Source of the DNA: an uncultured Lachnospiraceae bacterium
Lineage (GTDB): Bacteria > Bacillota > Clostridia > Lachnospirales > Lachnospiraceae
Length of the DNA stretch: 52,353 nucleotides
Assembly: GCA_902767135.1 (NCBI GenBank)
Contig: CACXGE010000006.1
Coordinates: forward strand, 1 to 52,353
Direction of reading: 5' to 3'
Under the pieces are notes generated by a model, which saw nothing but the letters and a program-made list of their open reading frames with translations, was not told the origin of the DNA and made no database searches. A program made the translations under genes and the position numbers. Below, one piece after another: positions 1 to 8,145 of this stretch (position 1 is its first letter; the number at the start of each line of letters is the position of its first letter).

Positions 1-4
1 GCGC

Positions 5-87
5 CAAATCTCTGATTTGTGTGCATCAGCTTTACGAAACTTCCATGGAATACATTTATAGTGGTCTCAATTTTGAGATGGAAGTTT
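5..87. repeat. nested inverted repeats at the left edge
   Basis: AAACTTCCAT (37-46) is the exact inverted repeat of ATGGAAGTTT (78-87), and between them TCTCAA/TTGAGA (65-78) forms a second palindrome. CAAATC/GATTTG (5-19) is a third. No open reading frame that I recognise enters from the left edge. The repeats lie just beyond the terminator-like end of the small RNA at 97-263. They could be a transcription end or a mobile-element remnant. Confidence 0.4.
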
Positions 88-96
88 GAATATGCG

Positions 97-263
97 AAAA
101 GAGCGTCACCGCTTTGCAGTTCCGCTCTTTTCACAAAAACTATATAATAATAATGAGGGGGAGTAGTAAATTTACTTGGGGGAATAAATTTACTATAAAA
201 AAGGTATAATATCGAGATTTCAAATTTCTTTTGCGTCCTGAAATTTGTCTTCTCTTGTACAGC
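97..263 (-). ncRNA. three-hairpin small RNA, copy 1
   Basis: This is a free-standing small RNA gene on the minus strand, about 167 nt. Read 5' to 3' it has: a hairpin with stem CAAATTTC/GAAATTTG (247-240 with 228-221) and a loop containing GGACGC; a hairpin at 194-165 with a CCCCC loop; a single-stranded ACTCCCCCTC stretch; and a final hairpin (131-97) with stem AAAAGAGCG/CGCTCTTTT whose 3' arm supplies a short U run. A 39-nt block (136-174) is identical to 30660-30698 in the second copy. In the final hairpin the inner U-G pair forms only on the minus strand, which fixes the orientation. No ORF is visible. C-rich loops of this kind pair with Shine-Dalgarno sequences in known Firmicutes sRNAs, so such a role is an inference. 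I do not recognise the family. Confidence 0.7.
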
Positions 264-269
264 AAAATA

Positions 270-298
270 AATATAACATGTATTTAAATATATGTCAA
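270..298 (-). promoter_or_regulatory. SigA-type promoter of small RNA copy 1
   Basis: On the minus strand TTGACA (298-293) and TATATT (275-270) are separated by exactly 17 bp. Transcription would start near 263, just upstream of the first hairpin. The promoter lies in the 3' flank of the GH13 gene, so the RNA does not depend on read-through from it. Confidence 0.75.
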
Positions 299-392
299 TA
301 GTTTTTTAAAATTTTTTTATTTTTCGTAATACTTTGTAATATTTGCGTAATATTCAAGGTGCTAAGACCAAATTTCCCCTGCTAATTTTAAA

Positions 393-2489
393 TTATTCTC
401 TGTGTCGTAGTACAATTCCTGAAAACGGCGGTAATTCAAAGAATACGTGACCATTTCTCACCTGAAAGTCCACCTTTCCTACCGAATAATAAGAATCTGT
501 GCTAAACATAATTCTCTTCATAACAGCTTCCCTTGGCACACCAATCTCCCATACCGGAAGCTCACACTGTCTTGGACGTTCGGAATTGTTAAACGCCACT
601 ACAATATGTTCGTCCTTGCTAAATCTTCCATAGGCAATATACTGGTAGTCTGCACCCAGGAATTTTAAGGAACCATGTGAGAAACAAGGATTCTCTTTGT
701 GCATCCGAATGGCTTCTCTGTGAAATTCAATGAGTTCCATATCCTCCCGTCCCCAGGGATAGGTTCTTCTGTTATCCGGGTCTGTGAAACCACAAAGCCC
801 CGCCTCGTCCCCATAATAAAGGGTGGGCGCCCCAGGCCATGTCATCTGCATAATCACAGCCTCTCTCAAAACTGCTTTGTTTACCCCTTCATTGGCTGCA
901 TCCGGTCCTAAACTGTTGGTTCTTCCCACCCTACGGTTGGTTCTTGTCAGAAACCTGGAATGGTCATGATTTGACAGTTCATTCATAGCTGTCTGTAAAG
1001 ACGGGGTGGAAAAACTTGCCATATGATGCTTCATGGCTCCAATAAAGGAATCTGCATTACCGTATAAACCATCTTCTCTGGAATCACTGTGCTTTTCCAT
1101 ACCGGTAAAGAACCAGGTTAACGGCTCCATAAAGGCATCATAGTTCATTACCGTATCCCATTCATCCCCCTGCAGCCATTCATTGGGATTTCCATAATGT
1201 TCTGCCAGAATAATAGCCTCCGGATTTGCCTCTTTTACAGCCTTTCTAAAATCCTTCCAAAATTTATGGTTAAATTCTCCCGAATGTCCTAAATCCGCTG
1301 CCACATCAAGTCTCCATCCATCTACGTTAAAAGGAGGGGAAACCCATTTCTTTCCTACTTCCATAATGTAATTATATAGCTTTTCCGAACCTTCATAATT
1401 TAACTTTGGCAAAGTATCATGTCCCCACCAGCCATCGTAGGTATGGTTGTATGGCCACCTGTCCTCATGAAAACTAAAGAAAGAATGATACGGACTCTCC
1501 CTGTCTACATAAGCGCCTTTTTCATATCCTTCCTGCATTTCATAGATTCTCTCTCTGTCCATCCACTTGTTAAAAGAACCACAATGGTTAAATACACCGT
1601 CTAATATTACCTTCATACCACGCTTGTGTACCTCCTCCACAAGCTCTATAAAGAATTGATTGCTGGCCTCTAAGTTTTTCTTATCTGTCACACGCTTAAT
1701 ATACTTTGTAGCCTGGGCATTATCCCCTACTCCCTCTGGCAGAGCTTCTCCCCCATCTTCTACAATCTTTCCATAATGAGGGTCGATATAGTCATAATCC
1801 TGACTATCGTACTTGTGATTGGATGGGGATACAAACAATGGATTAAAATAAATAACCTCAACCCCCAAGTTCTGCAGATAATCTAACTTATCCATAACCC
1901 CCTGTAAATCTCCACCATAAAAAGAACGCACATCCATGGAGGAAGGATACTGATACCAGTCCTTTACCTGCTGTACCGTGTCTCCAATATAGCTGTATTC
2001 TCTATCCACTACATCATTTGTCTTGTCACCATTACAAAATCGGTCTACAAAAATCTGATAAATCACCGCCCCCTTTGCCCAATCCGGAGTGTGGAATCCC
2101 GGATAAATAGAAAATGCATAGTAAGGTTCAATGTGTTTTGTCACACCTAACTTATTAAAATAACAGTTCAATGCACCAGATTTCACCTGAAAATAATAGC
2201 GAATGCTCTCTTCTCCTACCACAAACTTTCCTTCATAATAATCAAATACGTCGTTTGTCTCACATTTTTTCATGGGATAATCCCCATGGGTTGTGATAAT
2301 TTTCACAGCATCTACGTTATCTTTTCCTGTGCGAAAACGTACTGTAACTTCTTCTCCTGCATTCGGCTCCATAGGACTTAGATACTGGGATGTAGCATCA
2401 CTAAACAAAGCCCTCTTATTGAGTACCGGTCGCATGGTGGCAATGTAAATCTGTTTTTTCTCATACTTACCTAGATTATGAATATTCAT
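393..2489 (-). CDS. GH13 alpha-glucan hydrolase, neopullulanase/cyclomaltodextrinase type
   Basis: A 698-residue glycoside hydrolase family 13 enzyme, predicted to cleave alpha-1,4 (and possibly alpha-1,6) links in maltodextrins or cyclodextrins. No signal peptide is visible, so it should be cytoplasmic. Residues 30-130 resemble the N-terminal beta-sandwich of this subgroup. The four GH13 regions are seen: DGVFNH (297-302), GWRLDVA with nucleophile D395, ILAEH with acid/base E430, and SNHD with D509. It is last in an apparent operon with the MoxR/DUF58 membrane genes; the start has an AGAAGGG ribosome-binding site 6 bases upstream. Substrate specificity within GH13 cannot be read from motifs alone. 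The family call is firm. Confidence 0.9.
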   Translation of the reverse strand: MNIHNLGKYEKKQIYIATMRPVLNKRALFSDATSQYLSPMEPNAGEEVTVRFRTGKDNVDAVKIITTHGDYPMKKCETNDVFDYYEGKFVVGEESIRYYFQVKSGALNCYFNKLGVTKHIEPYYAFSIYPGFHTPDWAKGAVIYQIFVDRFCNGDKTNDVVDREYSYIGDTVQQVKDWYQYPSSMDVRSFYGGDLQGVMDKLDYLQNLGVEVIYFNPLFVSPSNHKYDSQDYDYIDPHYGKIVEDGGEALPEGVGDNAQATKYIKRVTDKKNLEASNQFFIELVEEVHKRGMKVILDGVFNHCGSFNKWMDRERIYEMQEGYEKGAYVDRESPYHSFFSFHEDRWPYNHTYDGWWGHDTLPKLNYEGSEKLYNYIMEVGKKWVSPPFNVDGWRLDVAADLGHSGEFNHKFWKDFRKAVKEANPEAIILAEHYGNPNEWLQGDEWDTVMNYDAFMEPLTWFFTGMEKHSDSREDGLYGNADSFIGAMKHHMASFSTPSLQTAMNELSNHDHSRFLTRTNRRVGRTNSLGPDAANEGVNKAVLREAVIMQMTWPGAPTLYYGDEAGLCGFTDPDNRRTYPWGREDMELIEFHREAIRMHKENPCFSHGSLKFLGADYQYIAYGRFSKDEHIVVAFNNSERPRQCELPVWEIGVPREAVMKRIMFSTDSYYSVGKVDFQVRNGHVFFELPPFSGIVLRHRE

Positions 2490-2551
2490 TTGGTTTCCCT
2501 TCTCTTTCTATTTTTACCTTGACAGATGTCTCATATTTTTCATCCGATTTG

Positions 2552-3796
2552 TTACTGTTTGCAAATACCTTTGTCCAGTAACCCTTTGTTTTCGTAACCG
2601 TTCAGCCGGGGGCTAAACGGTTGCTTGTTTTCTTCCTCCGTCACACCATATTGACTGTATCTTGCTTTTTCGTATAACTGATGCAACTGGAGATTTTCTA
2701 AAGTCATCTCTAAGTTAGCTATTCTTTCTATTTCCTCTGGTGATGCCCAAAGTGGTATTTTCTCTTTCGTGTGGTTTCTAATTGTTTTTCGGTATTTTCT
2801 TCGAATCTGTTCATTCATATTATGATTTTTTTTAAATTTTTTTTGTGCTCTTTTCTCCTTATGACACACATCTTCCATTTCTTCTGCAGCTTTTATAAAT
2901 TCAATGGTATCACCATTATCCTTTTTCTCTTGTTTCAGATAACAGTATATCCCATAAATAATACCCAAAACAACAACAAAAGCAATCACGCCAAGAAGTA
3001 TCTTTAAAAAATAACCAAACCAGGGACCGCCTTCATAAGCCTGGTTCATGGTCTGCCTCTGAGCCAGTTCAGCCATATATGCATCATTTTGATTGGTAAT
3101 TTCTCTCATTGCCATTCTTCCCATATCTGAATACAGTCGAATCTGCATATCTCCACTTAAAAGATTTAAAAGCTCATACATTTTCTGTGTCATATAATAG
3201 GCTATCCTCTCGTTTCTTCCCCAAAACATCCCTACACAGACAAATGTAAGTACCGAGATAACAGAAAAAAAGTAAACCTTAGCTAACTGGGCACTAGGAT
3301 ATCGTTCCAGTCTCTTATGTAATGATTTAAAATTCTCCATATTTTCCGTTGCTACCTTTGCCAGATACAACAGTAGATACAAAATCCCCAAAATTCTCTG
3401 TTTCCCTTCCCCATGATATTTTGTAAAATACAATGGCACATAGCAAAACAAAATAAACAAAATCCACACCGGTGTCACTTCCATAATGAGCAGTCCTTTT
3501 TTTCTGGTATGTTCTAAGGTAATACACAATGCCCCACAGAAAAGGAAAATACTAAACATAATAAACTCTGTAAGATTTCTGTTCAGCAGGTAATACCCCA
3601 ATACTACAAGTTCCATTCCTGCACCTGCTAAAAAATAGCCTGCCAGAAAAGGAAAAGAATTTCCCTGATAAGTAATCAGAAACATTGCTATAACAACCAA
3701 AATACTTCCTATCAATTTTGGGGAATCAAAGGTATAATATACACTCAAAAACACAAGGATTAAATTCATGCAAGAAAAAATATCTTTTCGATTCAT
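2552..3796 (-). CDS. membrane protein of the MoxR/DUF58 locus with DUF4129-like tail
   Basis: A 414-residue protein with about five N-terminal hydrophobic segments (roughly residues 10-150), a further segment near 180-200 and one near 265-290. A cytoplasmic basic tail ends in a stretch resembling DUF4129 (LHQLYEKARYSQYGVTEEE). It starts 3 bases after the DUF58 gene, so the three genes MoxR-DUF58-this are almost certainly one operon. In related loci the third gene is a transglutaminase-like protein with a DUF4129 tail; the transglutaminase part is not visible here. The C-terminal QPFSPRLNGYENK is encoded by an inserted 31-bp palindrome plus its target duplication (2594-2632), which keeps the frame. 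Function unknown. Confidence 0.75.
   Translation of the reverse strand: MNRKDIFSCMNLILVFLSVYYTFDSPKLIGSILVVIAMFLITYQGNSFPFLAGYFLAGAGMELVVLGYYLLNRNLTEFIMFSIFLFCGALCITLEHTRKKGLLIMEVTPVWILFILFCYVPLYFTKYHGEGKQRILGILYLLLYLAKVATENMENFKSLHKRLERYPSAQLAKVYFFSVISVLTFVCVGMFWGRNERIAYYMTQKMYELLNLLSGDMQIRLYSDMGRMAMREITNQNDAYMAELAQRQTMNQAYEGGPWFGYFLKILLGVIAFVVVLGIIYGIYCYLKQEKKDNGDTIEFIKAAEEMEDVCHKEKRAQKKFKKNHNMNEQIRRKYRKTIRNHTKEKIPLWASPEEIERIANLEMTLENLQLHQLYEKARYSQYGVTEEENKQPFSPRLNGYENKGLLDKGICKQ
2594..2624 (-). mobile_element. solo terminal hairpin of the GTAAC element family, inside a gene
   Basis: A 31-bp imperfect palindrome whose arms are GTAACCGTTCAGCC and GGCTAAACGGTTGC with a 3-base loop. It has the same size and layout (AGCC-loop-GGCT core) as the terminal hairpin of the 134-bp element at 51625-51758. 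It is flanked by perfect 8-bp direct repeats TTGTTTTC (2586-2593 and 2625-2632), the mark of an insertion. Element plus one duplication is 39 bp, so the host reading frame gains 13 codons without a shift. Strand is uncertain because the unit is nearly symmetric. Confidence 0.7.
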
Positions 3797-3799
3797 ATC

Positions 3800-4936
3800 T
3801 TACACCTCCCACAAAAGCTTCTCTACTCCAGCTTCCTGCACTGGCTCATACTCTGCACCTGTTATGGAACATTTTGTCAAGACAATATGCAGCACATTTC
3901 CTGCTATCTTTTCCCCACGCAGCTTCTCCAAAATTTTTGTCCCATACCCCTGGGATTCATTTTTAGAAATCAATACATAACAGTTTGCCTGCTCATTTAC
4001 ATTCAATTGTTCTATCAGTTCTGTCAACTCCACAGTTTCCCTATTTACATCGACTTCTGCCAGACTTTCATTGATAGAGTGTAATTTGTAAGCATCCTTT
4101 CCCATAGGAATCTGTACCTGGTTTCTGAATGCATCCAATGCCATGGCTGCATTGCTGTACACTGCCACATCTCCCCCCTGCTTCAATATCCTTCCTGCCA
4201 AAGAGGAGGTCAAGGATATTCCCTCCTCTGCCAGTTCTAGTTCCTTCCAGATTCCCTTATCTGACACATCTAAGATAATACAACACTTAAGACTTGCCAT
4301 ACTGTCATATAGATTTACCATCAAATCCTCCCCTTTGGCACTGGCTTTCCAGTTGATACGCTTCATTTCATCTCCTGCTCTGTATTCCCGGATTCCTGCA
4401 AAGGAAAGCATATCTTCCTGATAACGCTGTCTGGTTTGTATGGTTCCATACACAGAGGAGATAAGTAAATTTAATTTTTCCGTATTTACCTGTTTCGGGA
4501 ACACATAAAGATCTGTGTTCTGTGGCAGTTCTATGTAATAGTCCTTGGTCATCAACAGATTATATACATTGATTTCTGCCGACTGAATAAAATAGTGACC
4601 CCTGACGCTTCCCCGAAAGTTAAGTTTTCTGGTAACTCTCTGATTCCACAACAAAGAGAATACTTCTCGTCTCACCGTAGTATCGCTGACCACCATATTC
4701 TCTGTTTTCTCAAATTCCAGCCCTGTTTTTGTGCGAAAGGATACATGGAGCACAGGCAGGGGAAACCATTTTCTATTTTCAATTACCTCTGTGAGATATC
4801 CTTCTTCCTCATAATCCACATAATTTGTATGGAATTTTATCCTTGCCCCAAAACCCTTCTGATACACCAGGTGAAAAATCAAATTCTGTAATACATATGC
4901 TATGATTCCTGCGAATAACATTAAAATCAGTAACAT
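3800..4936 (-). CDS. DUF58 domain protein (membrane-anchored)
   Basis: A 378-residue protein with one N-terminal hydrophobic helix (residues 2-20) and the DUF58 signature GIREYRAGD (181-189) followed by INWKASA (194-200). The C-terminal half looks like a von Willebrand A-type fold (ILDVSDKG, a MIDAS-like DxSxx). DUF58 proteins are partners of MoxR AAA+ ATPases, whose gene lies 12 bases upstream, and the pair is thought to assemble or activate extracytoplasmic complexes. The membrane gene at 2552 begins 3 bases downstream. The family assignment is solid; the client complex is unknown. Confidence 0.88.
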   Translation of the reverse strand: MLLILMLFAGIIAYVLQNLIFHLVYQKGFGARIKFHTNYVDYEEEGYLTEVIENRKWFPLPVLHVSFRTKTGLEFEKTENMVVSDTTVRREVFSLLWNQRVTRKLNFRGSVRGHYFIQSAEINVYNLLMTKDYYIELPQNTDLYVFPKQVNTEKLNLLISSVYGTIQTRQRYQEDMLSFAGIREYRAGDEMKRINWKASAKGEDLMVNLYDSMASLKCCIILDVSDKGIWKELELAEEGISLTSSLAGRILKQGGDVAVYSNAAMALDAFRNQVQIPMGKDAYKLHSINESLAEVDVNRETVELTELIEQLNVNEQANCYVLISKNESQGYGTKILEKLRGEKIAGNVLHIVLTKCSITGAEYEPVQEAGVEKLLWEV

Positions 4937-4948
4937 TTTCCCACCTGC

Positions 4949-5893
4949 CTAAATTCTTGTATTCCAGGATTCTGTAGGGAGTGACACCTGTTCTAAAATG
5001 CTCCGAATAAAATTAATTGCCTTCTGCCCGGACTCTGTCATGAAGCGCATCTGGATTCTATGGGCAAGTACCCCTACAGCAACCGCCTTGATATCCTCCG
5101 GCACCACATACTCCCTTCCCTGAATCAGTGCATAAGCCCTTGCTGCATTAAGTAAACACAAAGTTCCCCTTGGACTGACTCCATTTTCTATCTGGGAATC
5201 CTCTCTGGTTCTCTTCACCAAATCTGCCATATATCCGAGAAGCAATGGGTGTACATAGATATCTTTCACTTTATTTCTCACTGCCATAATTTCTTCCTTG
5301 GTAACTACGCTTTCCAAGATTTCCAAGGGACTGTTTTTCATAAATCGTTCCATCATTTGTATCTCTTCTTCCTTATTGGGAAGCCCTACAGACAGTTTCA
5401 TTAAGAATCTGTCAAGCTGTGCCTCCGGCAATGGAAAAGTCCCCAGTGTTTCTAGTGGATTTTCCGTGGCAATGACAAAAAATGGCTGTTCTAAAGCATA
5501 GGTAGTTCCTTCGATACTTACCTGTCCCTCTTCCATGCTTTCTAATAATCCTGCCTGTGTTCTTGGAGTGGCACGGTTGATTTCATCTGCCAGAATAATA
5601 TTTGCAAATATGGGACCTTTCTGAAATTCAAATTCTCCGGTGTTTTGTCGAAATATATTTACTCCGGTAATATCCGAGGGGAGCAAATCCGGAGTAAACT
5701 GAATTCGTTTGAATTCACAATCCATGGATTTTGCCAAAGTCTTTGCAAGCACCGTCTTTCCTGTTCCTGGTACATCTTCCAATAACACATGTCCCCCTGC
5801 AACAAAGGCAGTTAATACCAGGTCAATCACCTGTGACTTTCCTATGATTACTTTTTCCATGTTCTCTTTGATTTTTATCATCGTGTTGTCCAT
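4949..5893 (-). CDS. MoxR-family AAA+ ATPase
   Basis: A 314-residue MoxR/RavA-type AAA+ ATPase. Walker A is EDVPGTGKT (39-47), Walker B is ILADEINRA (100-108), and the sensor region ATENPLETLGTFPLPEAQLDRF follows, the last part being the hallmark of the MoxR subgroup. These ATPases act as chaperone-like partners of the neighbouring DUF58/VWA proteins. It is the first gene of its operon: a TATAAT promoter lies about 40 bases upstream and a GGGGAGG ribosome-binding site precedes the ATG. The full family length is present and all motifs are intact. Confidence 0.92.
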   Translation of the reverse strand: MDNTMIKIKENMEKVIIGKSQVIDLVLTAFVAGGHVLLEDVPGTGKTVLAKTLAKSMDCEFKRIQFTPDLLPSDITGVNIFRQNTGEFEFQKGPIFANIILADEINRATPRTQAGLLESMEEGQVSIEGTTYALEQPFFVIATENPLETLGTFPLPEAQLDRFLMKLSVGLPNKEEEIQMMERFMKNSPLEILESVVTKEEIMAVRNKVKDIYVHPLLLGYMADLVKRTREDSQIENGVSPRGTLCLLNAARAYALIQGREYVVPEDIKAVAVGVLAHRIQMRFMTESGQKAINFIRSILEQVSLPTESWNTRI

Positions 5894-5933
5894 AGCATCC
5901 TCCCCAGCATTTATACACTGTTATTTTTTTCAC

Positions 5934-5962
5934 ATTATACCATTATTCTCAACGTCTGTCAT
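5934..5962 (-). promoter_or_regulatory. promoter of the moxR operon
   Basis: Minus-strand ATGACA (5962-5957) and TATAAT (5939-5934) are separated by 17 bp, a near-consensus SigA promoter that ends about 40 bases upstream of the MoxR start codon. No other promoter is obvious before the GH13 gene. Confidence 0.6.
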
Positions 5963-5985
5963 TGTATATTTCAATAAAGTAACGA

Positions 5986-6008
5986 AACCGGGTTCAACGA
6001 ACCCGGTT
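5986..6008 (-). terminator. terminator of the zinc/AAC(3) operon
   Basis: A perfect 9-bp stem AACCGGGTT/AACCCGGTT with a 5-base loop lies about 50 bases after the AAC(3)-family stop. The following minus-strand sequence TTTCGTTACTTT is T-rich but interrupted, so termination may be partial. Confidence 0.55.
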
Positions 6009-6055
6009 CTCTGTACTATGCACTATTCTTTTGTTCTTGTTCTTTATCTTCCTGG

Positions 6056-6844
6056 CTACCTTCTGTATTTCTCAATCCACCTCACTGCAAAATCAACTAA
6101 TTCCCTCTGTTTCATAAAAGTCAATGTTCCGTTTCCCAACATCACTTTTTCTACTCTGCATTCCTTTTCAAATGCTTTCCCAATATCGCAGAAATCTTCT
6201 CCATCCACATATAGTGTTTCATATGTCTTCCAGACACGGTTACCATTCTCCATGATAGCACTGCTTTCCTTGGTCATGTGTTTGGATGGATAGTCTGCAC
6301 GTACATCTGCTAAATGGATAGAAGTATTCTTATCATAATCTACCCCTATCAGCAAAACATATCCATCCAATGCATACAATTTTCCCACCGGAGAATCCTC
6401 TCCAAAAATATTTGACAAGTCATGATTTCTGGTCAAATATTCCGCCTGCTTTCCCCAGGCTGCCACAGAGCGGGCTGGATGGTCACTGCGCTTGGTCCCC
6501 GGCCACTTGCGAAACATTTCAGCCACCGCTCCCATGGTGTTTGTTGGTGTAATGTCCTTATCATAGGCTGGCCAGTTATCACGGATTGTCTGCCACCATT
6601 CCTTGGGTTCTTCCCAGTGCACCCCCGCCTCTGGGTCAAGGTTTTTCCAGGACTGTGTAGGCATCATAATAGTTCCTTCCTCCCCTACACTCTCAATCAA
6701 TGCCTCTATCACCATCTGGGCACCACCACATACAAACCCTAGGCTGCTTAAAGATGTGTGCACCATAATTGCCTGTCCAGACTGAACTCCCACTTGTTCC
6801 AATGCTACTTTGATATCCTCTTTTAATACAATCTTTCGTTCCAT
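6056..6844 (-). CDS. AAC(3)-family N-acetyltransferase
   Basis: A 262-residue member of the aminoglycoside N3-acetyltransferase (Antibiotic_NAT, YokD-like) family, full length. Conserved stretches are HTSLSSLGFVCGG (29-41, the CoA-binding start of the family), DHPARSVAAWG and GEDSPVGKLYALDGYVLLIG. Many chromosomal members are not resistance genes, so the natural substrate is unknown. It is the third gene behind the Fur/Zur-like promoter: znuA-like gene, 53-residue protein, then this gene, with a GGGAGG ribosome-binding site 6 bases before the ATG. A palindromic terminator follows. The family call is firm; a resistance phenotype is not implied. Confidence 0.88.
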   Translation of the reverse strand: MERKIVLKEDIKVALEQVGVQSGQAIMVHTSLSSLGFVCGGAQMVIEALIESVGEEGTIMMPTQSWKNLDPEAGVHWEEPKEWWQTIRDNWPAYDKDITPTNTMGAVAEMFRKWPGTKRSDHPARSVAAWGKQAEYLTRNHDLSNIFGEDSPVGKLYALDGYVLLIGVDYDKNTSIHLADVRADYPSKHMTKESSAIMENGNRVWKTYETLYVDGEDFCDIGKAFEKECRVEKVMLGNGTLTFMKQRELVDFAVRWIEKYRR

Positions 6845-6893
6845 GAGTTACCTCCCTATATTTTTTTGTTTCCTTATTTTCTTTTGGATATTC

Positions 6894-7055
6894 CTACGGA
6901 TCACTATGGGAACCATCTCCCCAGACAAATTCTAAACCTTGTCCACAACAAGCGGTTGCATCCTGAATCATCACATAATGATAAGATTGAGCCGTAGGTT
7001 CATACCACACTGCTGAATAGTTTCCCCTGACTTTCCTTAATAATTTTTCTGTCAT
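6894..7055 (-). CDS. 53-residue Cys-Cys protein translationally linked to znuA
   Basis: A short ORF starting 10 bases after the ZnuA stop, with an AAAGGGG ribosome-binding site that overlaps that stop codon. The protein begins MTEKLLRKVRGNYSAVWYEP and contains HYVMIQDATACCGQGLEFVWGDG. I believe this motif belongs to small exported or membrane proteins often found beside zinc transporters, but I cannot confirm that here. It stops at a TAG after GSHSDP, yet the same frame continues EYPKENKETKKYRE, which fits such proteins as well. The gene may therefore be cut short by a recent stop. It lacks any signal peptide. The adjacent cysteines and the operon context suggest a metal-related role (inference). 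Confidence 0.6.
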   Translation of the reverse strand: MTEKLLRKVRGNYSAVWYEPTAQSYHYVMIQDATACCGQGLEFVWGDGSHSDP

Positions 7056-7065
7056 ATACACCCCT

Positions 7066-8067
7066 TTATTTCAATGCCTGCTTTAAAATTTCCAGATTGC
7101 TCTCCATTACCTTAAGATAGGTTATCCCTCCCTGAATATCTTTTGTTGTTACAGACTGGATGGAATTAAGAGCTAAAATTTCCTGGTTCTTTTCCTTGGT
7201 ATTTGATACAATCGTCTCTGCGATTTTCTGGTTGGAACCCTCAATAACCATAATATTAGAAAGTCCTAGTTCATCTACCTTGTTTGCTAAAAATGTAATC
7301 GTTTCAAAACTTGCCTCACTTTCTGCAGAACAACCTACAAACGCCGCATAATAGTCAAGACCATAGTCATCCACCATATATCGGAAGGGAAATCTGTCTC
7401 CAAATACAATGGTTTGATTTTCACTTTCCCCTATAGATGTTTCATATTCTTTATCCAAAGCTGACAATTTTTCGTGATAAGATGATAAATTGGCCTGATA
7501 GGAGGCTGTATGCTCCTCGTCCATCTTTGCAAGAGCTTCACAGATTGCACTTGTAAACACCTGGGTATTTTTCAGAGAGAGCCACACATGTTCATCATAT
7601 TCCGGTCCTTCTTCTTCCTCTTCTTCCTCTTCTTCCTCTCCTTCCATACCTTCTACAAGTTCCTCTTCCTTCACTGCATCCCCAAGTACCTCTAGCAGAT
7701 TAATCTCCTGCCTATTTTGATTTTTCGTTTCCTTCAGAGCATCTTTTACCCACTTATCTGATTCCCCGCCAACATAAATGAGTAAATCGCAAGTTCCTAT
7801 TTTGGCAATATCTTCTGCGGTTGGCTGATAACTGTGAAGGTCAACTCCATTGTCTGCCAGCAATGTAAGTTCATAATCTTCACTGTTTTCTCCAATGATT
7901 TCCCTTACCCAGTCATACTCTGGAAAAATGGTACACACTACACTGAATTTTTTATTTATGTTCTCCTGCTGCCCTGTACTATCCTGATGTCCACAGCCTG
8001 TAAAAAGCCCCATGCATAGCACAATCGATAAAACAAAACTTACAATTCTCAATTTTTCTTTTTTCAT
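7066..8067 (-). CDS. ZnuA-like metal ABC transporter substrate-binding lipoprotein
   Basis: A cluster A-I (ZnuA/AdcA-type) solute-binding lipoprotein of 333 residues. It has a basic N terminus, a hydrophobic segment, then lipobox LFTGC. Likely metal-ligand segments are GVDLHSYQPTAED and DEHVWLSL, each with one His. The loop that is usually His-rich in ZnuA is here an uninterrupted run of ten glutamates (after EGMEG). I chose the ATG five codons inside the longest frame because it has GGAG nine bases upstream, while the longer frame begins with TTG lacking a site. No ABC permease or ATPase gene is next to it, so its partners must be elsewhere. Regulation: two Fur/Zur-like boxes bracket its promoter. 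Confidence 0.85.
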   Translation of the reverse strand: MKKEKLRIVSFVLSIVLCMGLFTGCGHQDSTGQQENINKKFSVVCTIFPEYDWVREIIGENSEDYELTLLADNGVDLHSYQPTAEDIAKIGTCDLLIYVGGESDKWVKDALKETKNQNRQEINLLEVLGDAVKEEELVEGMEGEEEEEEEEEEGPEYDEHVWLSLKNTQVFTSAICEALAKMDEEHTASYQANLSSYHEKLSALDKEYETSIGESENQTIVFGDRFPFRYMVDDYGLDYYAAFVGCSAESEASFETITFLANKVDELGLSNIMVIEGSNQKIAETIVSNTKEKNQEILALNSIQSVTTKDIQGGITYLKVMESNLEILKQALK

Positions 8068-8145
8068 CACACTAATCTCCAATCTCTTGCTTCACATTCT
8101 TTTATCATAAAAACAATCTGTATATCATATTCCCAGAATATAAAA

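Noticed and set aside
221..247. GGACGC loop of the small RNA as a c-di-GMP-I riboswitch
   Set aside because: GGACGCAAA also occurs in GEMM-I, but the partner helix, the tetraloop receptor and a regulated downstream gene are missing; the RNA ends in its own terminator-like hairpin.
97..263. Small RNA read on the plus strand (TATAAT and AGGGGGA present there)
   Set aside because: On plus the wobble pairs become A-C mismatches, there is no ORF after AGGGGGA, and both copies have consensus promoters only on minus.
6056..6844. AAC(3)-family gene as an acquired antibiotic-resistance gene
   Set aside because: It is embedded in a host operon with a host promoter and no flanking mobile genes; many chromosomal family members do not confer resistance.
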